Shown: positions 40,967-49,071 of the stretch, in pieces
Layout of the letters: each line of letters begins with the position of its first letter
How positions within the stretch are numbered: position 1 is the first letter of the stretch
DNA from: Deinococcus sp. AJ005
GTDB taxonomy: Bacteria > Deinococcota > Deinococci > Deinococcales > Deinococcaceae
Direction: 5' to 3'
Assembly (NCBI RefSeq): GCF_009017495.1
Contig: NZ_CP044990.1
Coordinates: 2,859,001-2,923,000, forward strand
DNA length: 64,000 bases
Made by a program: the position numbers and the translations under genes
Notes under the pieces: generated by a model
The model's database searches: none
The model's input: the letters and a program-made list of their open reading frames with translations, nothing else
Told to the model about the DNA's origin: nothing

Positions 40967-43489
40967 CTATTTACACAGCGCGGCTACACACACGTCCACC
41001 ACGGCATAGTCGCGATCCTTCTGCACCACCAGTTTCAGATATAGCTTGCCACCATCCAGCGCGTAGCTATCGCCTGTGGATTTCTCCAGATCGGCCAGCG
41101 ACACTTTTTTCAGGCGGTTGCGCTCGTCCACCCACCAGTCGCGGTACAGCGCCAGATCGCCGGACGCGGGCAGGTTCAGGCGCAGGGTGTCGCCGGGGGT
41201 GCGCCCGCCGAAGCCCAGGCGCAGGTGGGCCGAGGCCCCGGACGGCGTGAGTGCGTAGCTTTCATTCAGGCGCACGCTGGTGTGGAAGTCGGTGCGGTTG
41301 GAAGGCGTGCCGCTGAGACTCACAGCCGCTCCACGCGCATTCTTGACATTCAGCGGCGCAATCTTGCCCCCGTTCACATCGTTCAGCCACAACTGCGCGT
41401 ACTGGCCCGCGCACAGGCTGGCGTTCCAGACCGTTTTCGCCGCGCAGTCGGGGGCGTCTTTCAACAGGGGGCTGGCGGTGACGGTCCTGCCCGCCGCGCC
41501 GCCCACACTTCCGTCCACGTCCAGGAAAGTGGCGGCCAGATCGCCGTCCATCCCCACTGTGGCGGGTGGAAAGTACACGCGGGCGCTGTCGTCCAGCCAG
41601 GACAGTCCGCGCGCGTCGTTCTGCGGTTCCAGCGCGAAAGCGTTCCCAGTCAGGTAGCCCAGTCCGCTGGCCTGCCGCACGGAGGTGGATTTGAAGGCGG
41701 CGACAGCGCTGTTCTGGATGGACACGTGGCCGTCGTAGAACTCGTAGCCGCGAATGGGGAAAGACGCATCCCAGGGACGGGGCAGGCTGCGGCCCCCGGC
41801 TCCCTTCGTCTCCCAGTCTTCGGGGGTACCCAGGTTGGCGGTCTCGCCCACCAGCAGCGCGCCGTCCATCACTGAGTCGTTGGCGGCGAAGGTGGCCCCC
41901 ACGCCGTTGTCGGCCAGTGTCGCGCCGCCCAGCATCAGGCCCGCGCCACGCAGCCAGACGCCGTGATCGCGCTGCTTGTAGGCGGTGAATCCCAGAAAGC
42001 TGGCGCGCACCCCTGCCGATTTGCCATCCGCCGGATTGCTGAGGGGCTGGTAATACGCGCCCTCGGTGGTGCCATCGGGACGGGGGCCGTTATCAACGTT
42101 CAGGCCGGTATCGCCGCTGTGGGCCATGTTGCCGCCGAAGGTTCCCAGCGGCGTGCGGCGCGGCCAGATGGTTTTACTGCGCTCGGTGGCCAGTCCGGTG
42201 GGATGCTCGGGCAGCGCGAACCAGAAGCCCACGCCGTCCACCCCTGCCGCCACGTTGCCCGTAACCGTGTTGGCCGGATTGGTGATCCAGAACGCCGCCG
42301 GGCGCTTGTCGCTGGGCAGCAACGGCGTCTCGCCACGCTTCTTTTCGGGCGCACGCACCCGTGTCAGCAGGTTGCCGGAGATGGTATTGCCCGTCTCGTC
42401 ACCGTCCTCCAGGAAGAGGCAGTGGCCCACGCTGTCGTAGGTCACGTTGTCCTGCACGCGCAGATTCCGGGTGCCGTGGATGGTGACGCAGCGGTTGAAC
42501 GAGGCATGAATGCTGTTGCCCCACACATATGAGGCCGAGGCGTCGCCCACCTGATGAAAGTGGACCGGATAGCGGCGCAGGGCATTGCGCTGGCCCACCC
42601 GCGTCAGTTCCACGCCCTCAATGCGGGCCTGCCCTCCAGCCATCACCATGATCTGCGCGCCCAGCCCCGTTTTCAGGGCGTCCTCACCCGCAGAGACACG
42701 GATGTTGCGCGTCAGCAGGCCCACCTCCGCGCGCTCGGAGACAGTGCGCGTTCCAAACTTCGCATCCTGGCCCCAGTGGGTGTATTTCAACGGCAAGACC
42801 AGCGTGACCGTCTTGCCAGAAACGCTCTGCACGGCCACTTCCTCAGTCTGGGCGGGGCCAAAATCGGTGCTGGTCAGGGTCAGGGTGTCGCCTGCCACCC
42901 AGTCGGGGGCGCGGTCCAGTGTGAGAGTGCGACTGCCCGCCAATGCGGTGGCACTCAGGCGGGTCCAGGCCAGCCGGGGCTGTCCGTGCAGTTCCAGCGC
43001 GCCGCCCATCACGCCGATCACGCGGTCCCCCATGCCCATCACGTCCTCGCCGGGCGTCTGATCGGTCAGCACGATTTCGGCGCGGTGGGTGAAGGGACTG
43101 GCCTCGCTGCCCACGCGCAATTCACCGTGCAGCATGATCCACCCAGCACGCAGCGTCAGGTCCTGCCCGGCAAATTCCAGCGCACTGCCCGCTGGGATGG
43201 TCAGGCCCGCCAGATCAGGGGGCGACACGTCCAGCACGACGCGCTTGCCAGCGGGCAGGGTCACGGTCTGCCCGGCTGCCGGAAGCTTGCCGCCGGGCCA
43301 GGTGGAGGCGGCGCTCCAGTCAACGCGCGACAGATTGGCGGTGGGCAGGGGCGGCGTTCCCGGCGGGTGATCGTGTGGTTGTGTCTGGGGCTGTGGGGGC
43401 AGCGTAGCCCCGGCTTGCCCCGGCGCAGCGCCACAGCCGATCAATGCGGCGGTGAGAAGCAGAAGGGAAGGCCACAGCCGCGCAGTCAT
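40967..43489 (-). CDS. Large G8-domain lipoprotein, CEMIP/TMEM2-like
   Basis: An 840-residue predicted lipoprotein: signal MTARLWPSLLLLTAALIGC with lipobox Cys19, a Pro/Gln-rich linker, then a G8 domain (about 55-150; WSAASTWPGGKLPAAGQTVT and LTLRAGWIMLHGELRVG). A right-handed beta-helix-like region follows with RYPVHFHQVGDAS, NRCVTIHGTRNLRVQDNVTY and SVGHCLFLEDGDETGN, the segment arrangement of animal CEMIP and TMEM2, which degrade hyaluronan. A surface polysaccharide-binding or -cleaving role is inference. TAGCAT lies 6 nt before the ATG (leaderless). Confidence 0.8.
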   Translation of the reverse strand: MTARLWPSLLLLTAALIGCGAAPGQAGATLPPQPQTQPHDHPPGTPPLPTANLSRVDWSAASTWPGGKLPAAGQTVTLPAGKRVVLDVSPPDLAGLTIPAGSALEFAGQDLTLRAGWIMLHGELRVGSEASPFTHRAEIVLTDQTPGEDVMGMGDRVIGVMGGALELHGQPRLAWTRLSATALAGSRTLTLDRAPDWVAGDTLTLTSTDFGPAQTEEVAVQSVSGKTVTLVLPLKYTHWGQDAKFGTRTVSERAEVGLLTRNIRVSAGEDALKTGLGAQIMVMAGGQARIEGVELTRVGQRNALRRYPVHFHQVGDASASYVWGNSIHASFNRCVTIHGTRNLRVQDNVTYDSVGHCLFLEDGDETGNTISGNLLTRVRAPEKKRGETPLLPSDKRPAAFWITNPANTVTGNVAAGVDGVGFWFALPEHPTGLATERSKTIWPRRTPLGTFGGNMAHSGDTGLNVDNGPRPDGTTEGAYYQPLSNPADGKSAGVRASFLGFTAYKQRDHGVWLRGAGLMLGGATLADNGVGATFAANDSVMDGALLVGETANLGTPEDWETKGAGGRSLPRPWDASFPIRGYEFYDGHVSIQNSAVAAFKSTSVRQASGLGYLTGNAFALEPQNDARGLSWLDDSARVYFPPATVGMDGDLAATFLDVDGSVGGAAGRTVTASPLLKDAPDCAAKTVWNASLCAGQYAQLWLNDVNGGKIAPLNVKNARGAAVSLSGTPSNRTDFHTSVRLNESYALTPSGASAHLRLGFGGRTPGDTLRLNLPASGDLALYRDWWVDERNRLKKVSLADLEKSTGDSYALDGGKLYLKLVVQKDRDYAVVDVCVAALCK

Positions 43490-43617
43490 AAAGAAATGCT
43501 AAAGGCAACCCCTCTACGCGGGTATGAAGGACTTCCCATCCGACCCAGGCCCCCCAGTGGGGTCTAAAGTGCGAGAAAAGTCCCATCCGATTCAGAGAAG
43601 GCAGGAACGAGAGACGC

Positions 43618-43656
43618 TTGACTCATACTACTCATAGTCTATTTTTTAATTATGAG
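43618..43656 (+). promoter_or_regulatory. Promoter and putative operator of nadV
   Basis: TTGACT (43618-43623) and TATTTT (43640-43645) are separated by 16 nt. ACTCATA occurs twice, 10 bp apart, over the spacer (43621-43627 and again from 43630), and an inverted TATGAG lies at 43651-43656. This looks like a regulator site on an NAD-related gene. Confidence 0.55.
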
Positions 43657-43688
43657 CGACAGAAAGAAGGACCACAGGAGGTTCCACC

Positions 43689-45089
43689 ATGACCCGCACT
43701 GCCCTCCCACACCTGAGCGACGACAACCTGATCATCGACACCGACAGCTACAAGAGCAGCCACTTTTTGCAATACCCCCCCGGCACCACGCGGCTGTTCT
43801 CGTACCTGGAAAGCCGAGGCGGGCGCTACCCAGTCACGCGCTTTTTTGGGCTGCAATACATTCTGGACCGCTACCTGACGCGCCGGATTACCGCCGAGAT
43901 GGTGGAAGAAGCCCGCAGCCTGATCGAACCGCACGGCGAACCCTTCCCCTACGACGGCTGGATGCGTGTAGTGAACGTCCACGGCGGCAAACTCCCGCTG
44001 GAAGTGCGCGCCGTGCCCGAAGGCACTCTCGTTCCCATCCACAACGTGCTGATGAGCGTGACCAACACCGATCCCGAGCTGCCGTGGCTGGTGGGCTGGT
44101 TCGAGACCATGCTGATGCGGGTGTGGTATCCGATCACGGTCTGCACGCAGAGCTGGCACATCCGCCAGATCATCGGCAAGGCGCTGGAGCAGACCTGCGA
44201 TGATGCGGCGGCGGAACTGCCCTTCAAGCTGCACGACTTCGGCAGCCGGGGCGTGTCCAGCCGCGAGAGCGCGGGCCTGGGGGCGCTGGCGCATCTGGTC
44301 AACTTTCAGGGCAGCGATACGCTGGAAGCCCTGCGCGTGGCCCGCAACCACTACGACGCCGACATCGCGGGCTTTTCCATCCCCGCCGCCGAACACAGCA
44401 CCATTACCAGTTGGGGTAAGGAACATGAGGTGGATGCCTACCGCAACATGGTCACGCAGTTCGGCAAGCCGGGCGGATTGTACTCGGTGGTCAGCGACTC
44501 CTATGACCTGAAATACGCTATCAACACCCACTGGGGCGAAACGCTGCGGCAACTGGTGATCGACAGCGGCGGCACCCTGGTGGTCCGGCCCGACAGCGGC
44601 GAACCGCCTGCGATGGTGCGGCTGGCCGTGCGCGCCCTGGCCGCCAAATTTGGCACCACGGTCAATAAGAAGGGCTATCAGGTTCTCAACCATGTGCGCG
44701 TGATTCAGGGCGACGGGATTGACGAACAGAGCATTACCCAGATCTTGCAAAACCTGCTGGTGGACGGCTTTAGCGCCGAGAACGTCACCTTCGGCATGGG
44801 CGGGGCGCTGCTGCAAAAGGTGGACCGTGACACCCAGCGCTTTGCCTACAAGGCCAGCGCGGGCGTGATCGACGGCGCGTACCGGGGCATCTACAAAGAC
44901 CCCGTGACCGATCCTGGCAAGCGCAGCAAGGATGGCGTACTGGATCTGGTCATGGAAAATGGCCGCATGACCACGCGGGCGTATTACACCTTCGACACCG
45001 ACTTCCCCGGCTCGTTGATGCGGACGGTGTACAGGGATGGTGAGTTGCTGGTTAGGGATAGCTTAGAGGATGTGAGGGGGCGGGGGTGA
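43689..45089 (+). CDS. nadV: Nicotinamide phosphoribosyltransferase NadV
   Basis: A 466-residue enzyme converting nicotinamide and PRPP to NMN. IDTDSYKSSHFLQYPPGTT at the start, FKLHDFGSRGVSSRESAG (Phe-Arg ring and phosphate contacts) and SIPAAEHSTITSWGKE (catalytic His) match eukaryotic NAMPT and phage/bacterial NadV rather than the nicotinic acid enzyme. TLVVRPDSGEPP and VIQGDGIDEQSI are also typical. AGGAGG lies before the ATG. Its stop overlaps the GTG of the next gene. With PnuC and the NadR-like protein 3-5 kb downstream it forms a salvage set. Confidence 0.95.
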   Translation: MTRTALPHLSDDNLIIDTDSYKSSHFLQYPPGTTRLFSYLESRGGRYPVTRFFGLQYILDRYLTRRITAEMVEEARSLIEPHGEPFPYDGWMRVVNVHGGKLPLEVRAVPEGTLVPIHNVLMSVTNTDPELPWLVGWFETMLMRVWYPITVCTQSWHIRQIIGKALEQTCDDAAAELPFKLHDFGSRGVSSRESAGLGALAHLVNFQGSDTLEALRVARNHYDADIAGFSIPAAEHSTITSWGKEHEVDAYRNMVTQFGKPGGLYSVVSDSYDLKYAINTHWGETLRQLVIDSGGTLVVRPDSGEPPAMVRLAVRALAAKFGTTVNKKGYQVLNHVRVIQGDGIDEQSITQILQNLLVDGFSAENVTFGMGGALLQKVDRDTQRFAYKASAGVIDGAYRGIYKDPVTDPGKRSKDGVLDLVMENGRMTTRAYYTFDTDFPGSLMRTVYRDGELLVRDSLEDVRGRG

Positions 45090-45709
45090 GCGAAGTAGGG
45101 GCAAAACTACATCCACTATTTGTTGAAGATTCCACCTGGTTGGCTAGCTTTTATTCCAATTCCTTGAACTATATGCCGGCAGAATTTGACGATATACTCG
45201 CGCTGGCAGGTCATAGAATCACAATGCATATTGGCAAGGAAGAGATCTATTACAATACTGCATTTGGATCATATTCACAGCATGTGGCCTGCCTGATTCA
45301 TAGGAAATCAGGGATTGTTAAGATTCCTTGGTTTGATCGTTTCGATTTAGATAAAATATTTAGCGACTTCACCGAAAAATTTGTTGCTCTGGATATAAAG
45401 TTAACCGATCACAATAAAATCCAATTGGCTAGATCGCTTAGGTGTATTGAGTCGCGAAACAGATACGTGTCTATCGATTCAGATGACTACATATTCGACA
45501 GTTCAATCGAAAGATGCAATGACATTATTCTAGCCTTGACGAAGGATTCTGAGGTAATTGAGTATCATAGCACCTGCACGCATCATCTAATCTATGGCGC
45601 TATGGCACTCAGCCGCTTAAAAAATCTCAAGTCTAAAACAAAAGTCTTGACGCGAGAATTGATTGGAACAATTTGGCAAGAAAATTATGGAGAAGTATGG
45701 GAAGGCTAG
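45086..45709 (+). CDS. AT-rich gene of unknown function coupled to nadV
   Basis: A 207-residue protein with no recognised family. It begins GTG within the nadV stop (GTGA, 45086-45089), so it is translated by coupling. It has no signal peptide or membrane segment; notable are a CTHHLIYGAMALSRL stretch near the C-terminus and several Cys and His residues. Base composition is much more AT-rich than nadV before it and the gene after it, which indicates recent acquisition. No function is claimed. Confidence 0.7.
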   Translation: MSEVGAKLHPLFVEDSTWLASFYSNSLNYMPAEFDDILALAGHRITMHIGKEEIYYNTAFGSYSQHVACLIHRKSGIVKIPWFDRFDLDKIFSDFTEKFVALDIKLTDHNKIQLARSLRCIESRNRYVSIDSDDYIFDSSIERCNDIILALTKDSEVIEYHSTCTHHLIYGAMALSRLKNLKSKTKVLTRELIGTIWQENYGEVWEG

Positions 45710-45713
45710 TTCA

Positions 45714-46316
45714 ATGAACGCCCTCACCCCTCTCCTCCCCGCCCTACACACCCTCGAACCGCTGGGCCTCTCCCCTACTGCCGTTCAAACGTGGTCAGCC
45801 TCGGCCAATCCTGAGCAGGCCGCCCGCCTCGCCCAGTTTCTGGAGGCCGAATTTCGCGCGCTGACCAGGGCGTATGCGGATAGCGTGGACCACGCCTACC
45901 TGCGCTCGGATGCCTTCCGGGCCAACGTGGTTCAGGCGGTGCGCGCGGCAGAGGTGGCCGAATCCGAGGCCAAACTGCGCTTCATCGCCCGCGCCCTGGC
46001 CGGATGCCTGCTGAACTTCCCGCCGCCCGCACTGGACAAGTTTCAGACGCTGCGGATTATCGGGGAGCTATCGGACCGCGAAACGCATGTGTTCGTGGGC
46101 CTGTTTGACCTGCTAGACCCGATAGAACCCTTTGAGGACCGCATTCCCGTTGGCACGTCTGCGACGGTGGCGAGCCTGACCCGGCAGGAATTCGCGGCGG
46201 CGCTGCTGGGGCTGGGGCAACTGGGGGTGCTGGTGCGGGAGGGCGAGAGCTGGAAATTAACGGCACTGGCGCGGCAGGTGGCAACGCTGTGCCGGATTGG
46301 AGGGGGGAATTTATGA
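45714..46316 (+). CDS. Unknown helical protein
   Basis: A 200-residue protein, mostly alpha-helical by composition (FLEAEFRALTRAYADSVDHA, AVRAAEVAESEAKLRFIARAL), ending in a winged-helix-like segment (LTRQEFAAALLGLGQLGVLV). No family recognised. GGAAGG lies 9 nt before the ATG. It ends in an ATGA overlap with the next gene, so the two are coupled. GC content returns to host level here. Confidence 0.65.
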   Translation: MNALTPLLPALHTLEPLGLSPTAVQTWSASANPEQAARLAQFLEAEFRALTRAYADSVDHAYLRSDAFRANVVQAVRAAEVAESEAKLRFIARALAGCLLNFPPPALDKFQTLRIIGELSDRETHVFVGLFDLLDPIEPFEDRIPVGTSATVASLTRQEFAAALLGLGQLGVLVREGESWKLTALARQVATLCRIGGGNL

Positions 46317-46783
46317 AGAATGACTGGCTCAACACTCTTTTTCCACCCAATGCCGAGCGCACTTTGCCTTGGCCACCCGTGGGCGACACCGTGACTCTGT
46401 GGCGTCCCACGGGCCTGCACGAGCTTCGGCTGCTGGCGCAAAGCGGCTGGCGGGCTTGGCCGCCCCGGTTGCCAGACCAGCCCATCTTCTACCCGGTGCT
46501 GAACCGCCCCTACGCGGAGGAGATTGCGCGCGACTGGAATGCCAGGCGCAACAATCCGCCCGTAGGCTTCGTCACTGAATTTGACGTCCAAGCGGATGTA
46601 GCAACGCGCTACAAGATTCAGGTGGTAGGCGCACAGGACCAACACCAGGAATTGTGGGTACCTGCCGAGGAACTGGACAGTTTCAATGCGGCAATCGTAG
46701 GGCCAATTCGCGTGGTGGCGCACTTCGCAGGCGAGGGTTATATGGGCGCAATAGATCTCAAGACGCATCTACCAGCGGAATGA
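46313..46783 (+). CDS. ADP-ribosylation/crystallin J1-like protein
   Basis: A 156-residue protein of a small family often labelled ADP-ribosylation/crystallin J1. Matching features are VTLWRPTGLHELRLLAQSG, WPPRLPDQPIFYPVLNRPYA, EIARDWNAR and the C-terminal LWVPAEELDSFNAAIVGPI. The label comes from weak similarity and the reaction is not established; the shape recalls ADP-ribose-binding or transferring domains. Its position between nadV and a NADAR gene gives the label some weight. Confidence 0.65.
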   Translation: MKNDWLNTLFPPNAERTLPWPPVGDTVTLWRPTGLHELRLLAQSGWRAWPPRLPDQPIFYPVLNRPYAEEIARDWNARRNNPPVGFVTEFDVQADVATRYKIQVVGAQDQHQELWVPAEELDSFNAAIVGPIRVVAHFAGEGYMGAIDLKTHLPAE

Positions 46784-46818
46784 CCATGCATGGCGTCAGT
46801 GGCGTCCGGCCACATTTC

Positions 46819-47514
46819 TTACGGCAAATACTGGAACGGCACGGAATTGGTGGTGCTGAAGGTGTAGCAACTCGCCACCGGGCATTTCAGGGTGATGTCC
46901 GCAAAGCCGCTGCCAGCGGGGGCCACAGCAGTAATCGTGTATTTCTCAGTCGGGCCGGGGCCGATAGCCAGAACGGGAGCCGTGACCCCGGTGGCCTGAA
47001 CCGCCCCGAAGTACACGTTGGGGAGGGTGAAACCAGCCGGATCGCCCGGGTTATAGGTCAGGTTGCCGTCGAAGGCCAAGGTGACGGTGGTGCCGCCCAC
47101 TGCTGGACCACTGGTGGGGCTGGCGCTCAGCAGGTAGACGTTGGGCCTGGGGGTGGGTTGCCGGAAGGTGTACGTCCCGGCATTGACCTTGCCATTCGGG
47201 GTGGTCACGACCACGGGGCGGCGGCCCGGCAGATTCGGCGGCGCGGTCACAGTCAGCATGGTGCCTGCCGCGTTGATCACCAAATTGGTGCCTGGGCCTG
47301 TGCCGCCAAAGTCCAGCGTGGCCCCCAGAAGATTGGTCCCGGTGATGGTGACGGTGGTGGGCAGGGGATTGGCGTTGGTGCCGTTCTCCGTCGCGCCGGA
47401 AGTAATGGTGGCCGTGGGAACAAGAGATGCCGGAGGCGGAGTGACCGGGCCGCCGCAGGCGGTAATGGCGAGGGTCAGCAGCGTCAGGCCAAACAGGCGG
47501 GGACGGGTGAGCAT
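46819..47514 (-). CDS. IPT/TIG-domain lipoprotein
   Basis: A 231-residue predicted lipoprotein: LFGLTLLTLAITACGG gives the lipobox. Two Ig-like IPT/TIG units are visible: TTVTITGTNLLGATLDFGG and PNVYLLSASPTSGPAVGGTTV. GGAGGAA precedes the ATG at 47514. It is transcribed against the NAD salvage genes around it and interrupts their direction. Confidence 0.75.
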   Translation of the reverse strand: MLTRPRLFGLTLLTLAITACGGPVTPPPASLVPTATITSGATENGTNANPLPTTVTITGTNLLGATLDFGGTGPGTNLVINAAGTMLTVTAPPNLPGRRPVVVTTPNGKVNAGTYTFRQPTPRPNVYLLSASPTSGPAVGGTTVTLAFDGNLTYNPGDPAGFTLPNVYFGAVQATGVTAPVLAIGPGPTEKYTITAVAPAGSGFADITLKCPVASCYTFSTTNSVPFQYLP

Positions 47515-47676
47515 GGTTCCTCCAGTGCCGGGATGACCGGCGGGTAAGGCTTCGGCAGACGACGTGGCCACTTTCAGCGCCTCAGACCCGTAAGAAAGCA
47601 AGGCACCTAAAGTGACAGTACACCCGTTCAGCTCCCCTGACCTCTGGCGGCGCGGCGGGCAAATGGAGGCTTGACC

Positions 47677-48120
47677 ATGCAGCAGATTCTTTTTTACGCA
47701 ACCGACAAGCCTTACGGCGAATTCAGCAATTTCAGCCGCCATCCCATCGACATCGGGGGTGTGACGTAGCCCACTTCCGAACATTATTTCCAGGCGCAGA
47801 AATTTGCCGGAACGCCGTTTGAGGAAGAGGTCCGCGCGCAGTCCACGCCCATGCTGGCCGCACAGATGGGGCGCAGGCGTGATCTACCCTTCCGCCCTGA
47901 CTGGGACGCCGTGAAAGACGACGTGATGCAGGCAGCCCTGCATGCCAAATTCACGCAGTATCCAGAGTTGCGTGCGCTCTTGTTAGGGACGGGCGACGCG
48001 ATTCTCGTGGAGCACACCCGCAACGACGCCTACTGGGCCGACGGCGGCGATGGTTCGGGCCGCAACCGCCTGGGCGAACTGCTGATGGAGTTGCGCGGGA
48101 CTTTGCGGGAGGGTATATGA
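47677..48120 (+). pseudogene. ybiA: YbiA/NADAR-family N-glycosidase gene interrupted by an amber codon
   Basis: Reads MQQILFYATDKPYGEFSNFS, then IDIGGVT, stop TAG (47767-47769, codon 31), then PTSEHYFQAQKF and onward without further damage to LGELLMELRGTL. The E. coli YbiA motif at this place is GKTWPTSEHYFQ, so TAG replaces the Trp codon TGG. NADAR enzymes remove ADP-ribose from guanine bases or hydrolyse riboflavin intermediates. GGAGG precedes the ATG; the true stop overlaps the next gene. Either a fresh pseudogene, a base-call error or read-through. Confidence 0.85.
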
Positions 48121-48476
48121 CTGGACTGGTTGAGTTTGAACACTTTGGAGCCTGGGAGCTATCGGGCAAGCAACACACCTTCAAACGGACCGCACCCGAT
48201 GTTGCACGTGGCATCTATGTCTTGATGGTAGCTGGCAAAGCGGTGTACTTCGGAAAATTTGAGGGCGGGCTGGAGTCTCGCATGTCCGTTTTGAAGAACC
48301 CACCACCTTCACAGCAAACGCACTACCGCTTGGCTCCACTCATCAATTCTGAGCTGAGCGAGGGGCGTACCGTGGAAGTAGGCGTTCTCGATCTACCTGC
48401 CTGGACCCGACAAGAGTTGAAGGAACGCGTTTCGGCCCTCAGTCAGCAACTCAACTCAGCTTGGCACTTGAGGTAA
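48117..48476 (+). CDS. GIY-YIG-like small protein
   Basis: A 119-residue protein. RGIYVLMVAGKAVYFGKFEG (31-50) followed by Arg55 resembles the GIY-YIG nuclease core, and the C-terminal LSQQLNSAW recalls the terminal Asn region. The catalytic Glu is not certain, so activity is not claimed. It overlaps the NADAR stop (ATGA at 48117-48120) and pnuC follows 4 nt later, making one operon. Confidence 0.55.
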   Translation: MTGLVEFEHFGAWELSGKQHTFKRTAPDVARGIYVLMVAGKAVYFGKFEGGLESRMSVLKNPPPSQQTHYRLAPLINSELSEGRTVEVGVLDLPAWTRQELKERVSALSQQLNSAWHLR

Positions 48477-48480
48477 TGTC

Positions 48481-49071
48481 GTGACCCTTCTCGGCCTCAC
48501 CCTGCCGCCCCTGGCCCTCGATCTGGCGGGCGGCCTGTGCGTCCTCGTCAGCCTGTATTACCTGTGGGGCAAGGCCAGCACCTACTGGCACTGGAGCAAC
48601 GCCTCGCTGCTGCCGTACTTCCTGCTGTTCCTGGCGGGCGGGCAGTGGATGCTGGCGGGGTTGCAGGTCACGTACCTGCTGTTCGGCATTCACGGCCTGT
48701 ACCTGTGGCATCTGGAGGCCCGGCGCGCACGCGGCGAGATTCGCTTCAACGAGCCGTTGTGGTACGGCGTAACCTGGGCCGCCAGCCTGCTGATCTTCGC
48801 CTATACGGTGTTCCTGACCGACTTCGGTGATGTGTGGAACGGCGTGCAGTTCGCGGCAGTCACACTGGCTTTAATCGCCAACTTCGCCACGACGCGCCGC
48901 TGGGCGTGGTCCTGGCCGGTCTGGGTGGCCGTAAACGCTGTGCAGGCAGTGTTTTTCTGGCACACGCAGTACTGGGTGCTGTTCGGTCTGCAATTCATCC
49001 TGGCGGGCATGAGCGTCTACGGCTGGCGGCAGTGGAGAAAAGACGAGGCGCGGGAAGTGGCCTTTGCCTGA
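48481..49071 (+). CDS. pnuC: Nicotinamide riboside transporter PnuC
   Basis: A 196-residue membrane protein with about seven helices. LVSLYYLWGKASTYWHWSNAS at the start, WMLAGLQVTYLLFGIHGLYLW and the C-terminal QAVFFWHTQYWVLFGLQFILAGMSVYGWRQW match PnuC, which imports nicotinamide riboside by facilitated diffusion driven by phosphorylation inside. The kinase gene overlaps it by 8 bp. GTG start. Confidence 0.92.
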   Translation: MTLLGLTLPPLALDLAGGLCVLVSLYYLWGKASTYWHWSNASLLPYFLLFLAGGQWMLAGLQVTYLLFGIHGLYLWHLEARRARGEIRFNEPLWYGVTWAASLLIFAYTVFLTDFGDVWNGVQFAAVTLALIANFATTRRWAWSWPVWVAVNAVQAVFFWHTQYWVLFGLQFILAGMSVYGWRQWRKDEAREVAFA

